64,000 nucleotides of DNA, taken from Promethearchaeota archaeon (GTDB lineage Archaea > Asgardarchaeota > Lokiarchaeia > Sigyniarchaeales > Promethearchaeaceae). The stretch's first letter is position 1; each line of letters begins with the position of its first letter. The notes beneath the pieces are model-generated. The model did no database searches and had not been told where the DNA came from. It saw only the letters and a list, made by a program, of their open reading frames with translations. Shown here piece after piece: positions 62,093 to 64,000 of this stretch. The stretch spans positions 124,001 to 188,000 of the forward strand of contig JAFGBS010000002.1 in NCBI GenBank assembly GCA_016933055.1, written 5' to 3'. Both the position numbers and the translations under genes were made by a program.

Positions 62093-63244
62093 TTACTTGG
62101 GTATAAACGGAAAAGAAATCATACTTTGCATGCGAGAGGATTCATACGCAGCCATTACCGCTTCTAAAGCTGCTCTTCCATCATAAATAGTGGGAATCCA
62201 TTCTTTCGGAAAGCCTACATCCTCATTCGATCGGTCTAACACATGATTTATAAAACTTCTCACCTGGCGTGCATAGGAAAGATTCCATGGATCTTTCGAA
62301 CCTCTTATCATCATCCGAGTGGGGCGATCCGTGATTATGTTCGGGTATAAATACTTGTATACTTTCATAGGTTTTAGTTTAGGTTCAAAGGGAACATCAA
62401 ATAATAGTTTTCCTTTCAAACCGTGTATTCTTCCTTGTTCCTTTCCTGCATGTCTACCCACAAAGTTGTAAGAACGCTCAAATATTGCAGTTGTTCGACT
62501 CTCTTTAAAAGAAAACAATGCGGCCGTGTGATCCTCATATTGATTCGCTGCTTGGAATTTCCGTACTTGAGCAGATACGTTTTTTAATTCTCCAAACCAC
62601 CAACGCAATAAATCTATATAATGGGGACCGTGATCCAAGAAGTCCCCCCCTCCCGAACGTGGATCGGTCAGACGCCATGCTCCCAGTTCCTTCAAGATAT
62701 CTATCCCTAATTTCTTAAAGAATGTTAAACCCTTCTTAATCCATTTTGCATCCAGATCAGGTATGTAATGATACCAATACAGAGAAACATGCACGATCTC
62801 ACCGAGTGTTCCCTTCTCAAGGATTTCTTTAATTTTCTGAAATCCTGGATCAAATCGTTTTTGCGTAGCAGTTTGAAAAATAACACCGTTTCGTTCCACT
62901 GCCCGAATCATCTCATCAACGTTTTTCAATGATACAGCCAATGGTTTCTCACAGAGAATGTGTTTCCCATTATTTGCGGCCCTTATCACTTGATCCTTAT
63001 GAGCCCAATTGGGAGAACAAATACTTATTGCATCAATCTGGGGATCATCTATAAGTTCATTCGGATCTTGATATTGTTTAACGGGATGATAGAGATTGCT
63101 TACTTTTTTCAGATGATTCGAGTCGGGATCGGCTATTGCATACACTTCTGCTAGAGGAGATTTCGAATACCATGGCAAATGACCGTTTTTTGCCACAATA
63201 CCACAACCGATAACTCCTACTTTAAGTCGGGAATTAGTACTCAT
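62093..63244 (-). CDS. Gfo/Idh/MocA-family oxidoreductase
   Basis: About 383 aa from ATG 63244 (the track's 63286 adds 14 residues that do not fit the fold). The Rossmann motif VGVIGCGIVAKNGHLPWY (about residues 8-25) binds NAD(P), and GKHILCEKPLAVSLKNVDEMI (about 90) carries the EKP motif with the catalytic Lys. The C-terminal domain has GGGDFLDHGPHYIDLLRWWFGE. Such enzymes oxidise or epimerise sugars and inositols. Substrate unknown. Confidence 0.9.
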   Translation of the reverse strand: MSTNSRLKVGVIGCGIVAKNGHLPWYSKSPLAEVYAIADPDSNHLKKVSNLYHPVKQYQDPNELIDDPQIDAISICSPNWAHKDQVIRAANNGKHILCEKPLAVSLKNVDEMIRAVERNGVIFQTATQKRFDPGFQKIKEILEKGTLGEIVHVSLYWYHYIPDLDAKWIKKGLTFFKKLGIDILKELGAWRLTDPRSGGGDFLDHGPHYIDLLRWWFGELKNVSAQVRKFQAANQYEDHTAALFSFKESRTTAIFERSYNFVGRHAGKEQGRIHGLKGKLLFDVPFEPKLKPMKVYKYLYPNIITDRPTRMMIRGSKDPWNLSYARQVRSFINHVLDRSNEDVGFPKEWIPTIYDGRAALEAVMAAYESSRMQSMISFPFIPK

Positions 63245-63540
63245 ATACAAATATTTTTCGAGGAAAGCAGAAAAAAAGCTTTTCATGTATTTTAGTAAAA
63301 ATCTGCACCAAATGGTCGTATGAAGTAATTCTCAAGAATTTTCTCAATTATATTTTTCTAGATCAAATACCACAAGCGTAATATTCACACCTTTACTGTG
63401 AATTATTGTTAGATTACAGAGACTAGCTGATGCGGAGAAAACCCAATTTTTTTCTTTTTTGTTATGGTTTCATGATTAGGTATTGCGAATTCATGTATAT
63501 AGTGAATTTATTAACTTATACCATATAGTAAAGGATTGAA

Positions 63541-64000
63541 ATGAAGCAAGATCAAGAAATCGCACACGAATCAAAAATGATGCCCATCCAGAAAATTGCT
63601 GCAAAAATGGGTATCCCTGAATCGGAAATCGAATATTATGGAGAGTATAAAGCGAAAATCAAAATGGATTTTTGCTTGAAATGCGATGATAGACCGAATG
63701 GAAAACTAATTTTAGTCTCGGCTATTTCACCAACAAGTGCTGGTGAGGGAAAAACAACTACAACTATTGGACTAGTGGAAGCGTTATGCAAATTGGGTAA
63801 AAGAGCTGCTGGAGCTTTACGGCAACCCTCCTTGGGACCAGTTTTTGGGATTAAAGGAGGTGCAACTGGGGGAGGTCATGCTCAAGTGGTACCAGCTGAT
63901 GATATCAATTTACATTTCACTGGGGATTTTCATGCAATCACATCTGCTCACAATATGTTAACAGCATTACTGGATAATGCAATCTACCAACGTAAAATTG
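63541..64000 (+). CDS. fhs: Formate-tetrahydrofolate ligase, N-terminal part (cut by window edge)
   Basis: The frame opens at ATG 63541 and runs off the window, so it was missed in the ORF track. [26 protein letters not shown] is the typical start; the P-loop is [14 protein letters not shown] (about residues 66-79), followed by [41 protein letters not shown]. It joins formate to tetrahydrofolate with ATP, the methyl-branch entry of the folate-dependent Wood-Ljungdahl pathway or one-carbon supply for purines. AAAGGATTG precedes the start. Confidence 0.94.
   Translation, partial: MKQDQEIAHESKMMPIQKIAAKMGIPESEIEYYGEYKAKIKMDFCLKCDDRPNGKLILVSAISPTSAGEGKTTTTIGLVEALCKLGKRAAGALRQPSLGPVFGIKGGATGGGHAQVVPADDINLHFTGDFHAITSAHNMLTALLDNAIYQRKI

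Noticed and set aside
1-64000. CRISPR arrays, insertion sequences, prophage or integrase genes
   Set aside because: Looked for evenly spaced repeats, transposase motifs and att-like repeats next to the tRNA; none seen.

Overview
The window is an AT-rich archaeal chromosome segment, most likely from an Asgard archaeon. Archaeal informational genes dominate: Cbf5, an MJ0882-type methyltransferase, RpoH, an unsplit RpoB, TrmJ, TFE-alpha, HisS, NAC, PAN (proteasome-activating nucleotidase), MBF1, HflX and CTP-dependent RibK. A Rab/Ras-like GTPase with a Pro-rich tail and C-terminal zinc ribbon, plus a second degenerate GTPase-like protein, point to Asgard. The exact lineage cannot be fixed from sequence alone. 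No CRISPR array, insertion sequence, rRNA or prophage was seen.

Layout. 1-8.2 kb: cbf5 (partial), methyltransferase, rpoH-rpoB, trmJ, small membrane proteins, a zinc-ribbon protein whose start may be broken, and TFE. 8.2-11 kb: a 22-codon ORF with a strong Shine-Dalgarno, then an abutting CBS-membrane / Gly-rich-membrane-zinc-ribbon gene pair. 11-28 kb: accessory genes including a DUF1295 enzyme, three MFS-type transporters in the wider window, a heparinase/alginate-lyase-like protein, a GH2 hydrolase, a GIFT/DUF4350-like protein, a HAD phosphatase, the zinc-ribbon GTPase, an intron-containing tRNA-Cys and an FGGY kinase. 28-35 kb: a long minus-strand run (PAN, cupin, PUA, NAC, membrane protein, HisS, a degenerate NrdD-like protein, MazG). 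35-37 kb: MBF1-HflX. 37-53 kb: membrane proteins, a PadR-methyltransferase-like fusion, GNATs, a DUF998 pair, a CPBP protease, DUF523/DUF1722, ParB-like, sulfatase, HSL-type esterase, MFS, a frameshifted membrane gene, RibK, a DUF1624-like acyltransferase and the degenerate GTPase. 53-64 kb: a GyrI/Cys-rich fusion, two tandem Ddl-like ATP-grasp ligases (one fused to a GNAT), DUF5320 and DUF134 genes with a candidate palindromic operator, a 58-aa Cys/His protein missing from the ORF track, a LysE transporter, a candidate structured RNA, an SDR, a Gfo/Idh/MocA oxidoreductase and the 5' part of formate-tetrahydrofolate ligase.

The strongest oddities are proteins that keep their fold but have lost catalytic residues. 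The NrdD-like protein has Asp where the glycyl-radical Gly should be and has lost half of its C-terminal zinc site. The GTPase-like protein has lost G1, G3, G4 and G5 consensus residues. A recurring C-terminal zinc-ribbon module joins otherwise unrelated GTPase and membrane proteins. Polysaccharide-processing genes (heparinase-like lyase, GH2, sulfatase, sugar kinase, sugar oxidoreductase) are scattered rather than in one operon. Two probable one-base A-run indels (near 6537-6542 and 49583-49587) could be assembly errors or real frameshifts.
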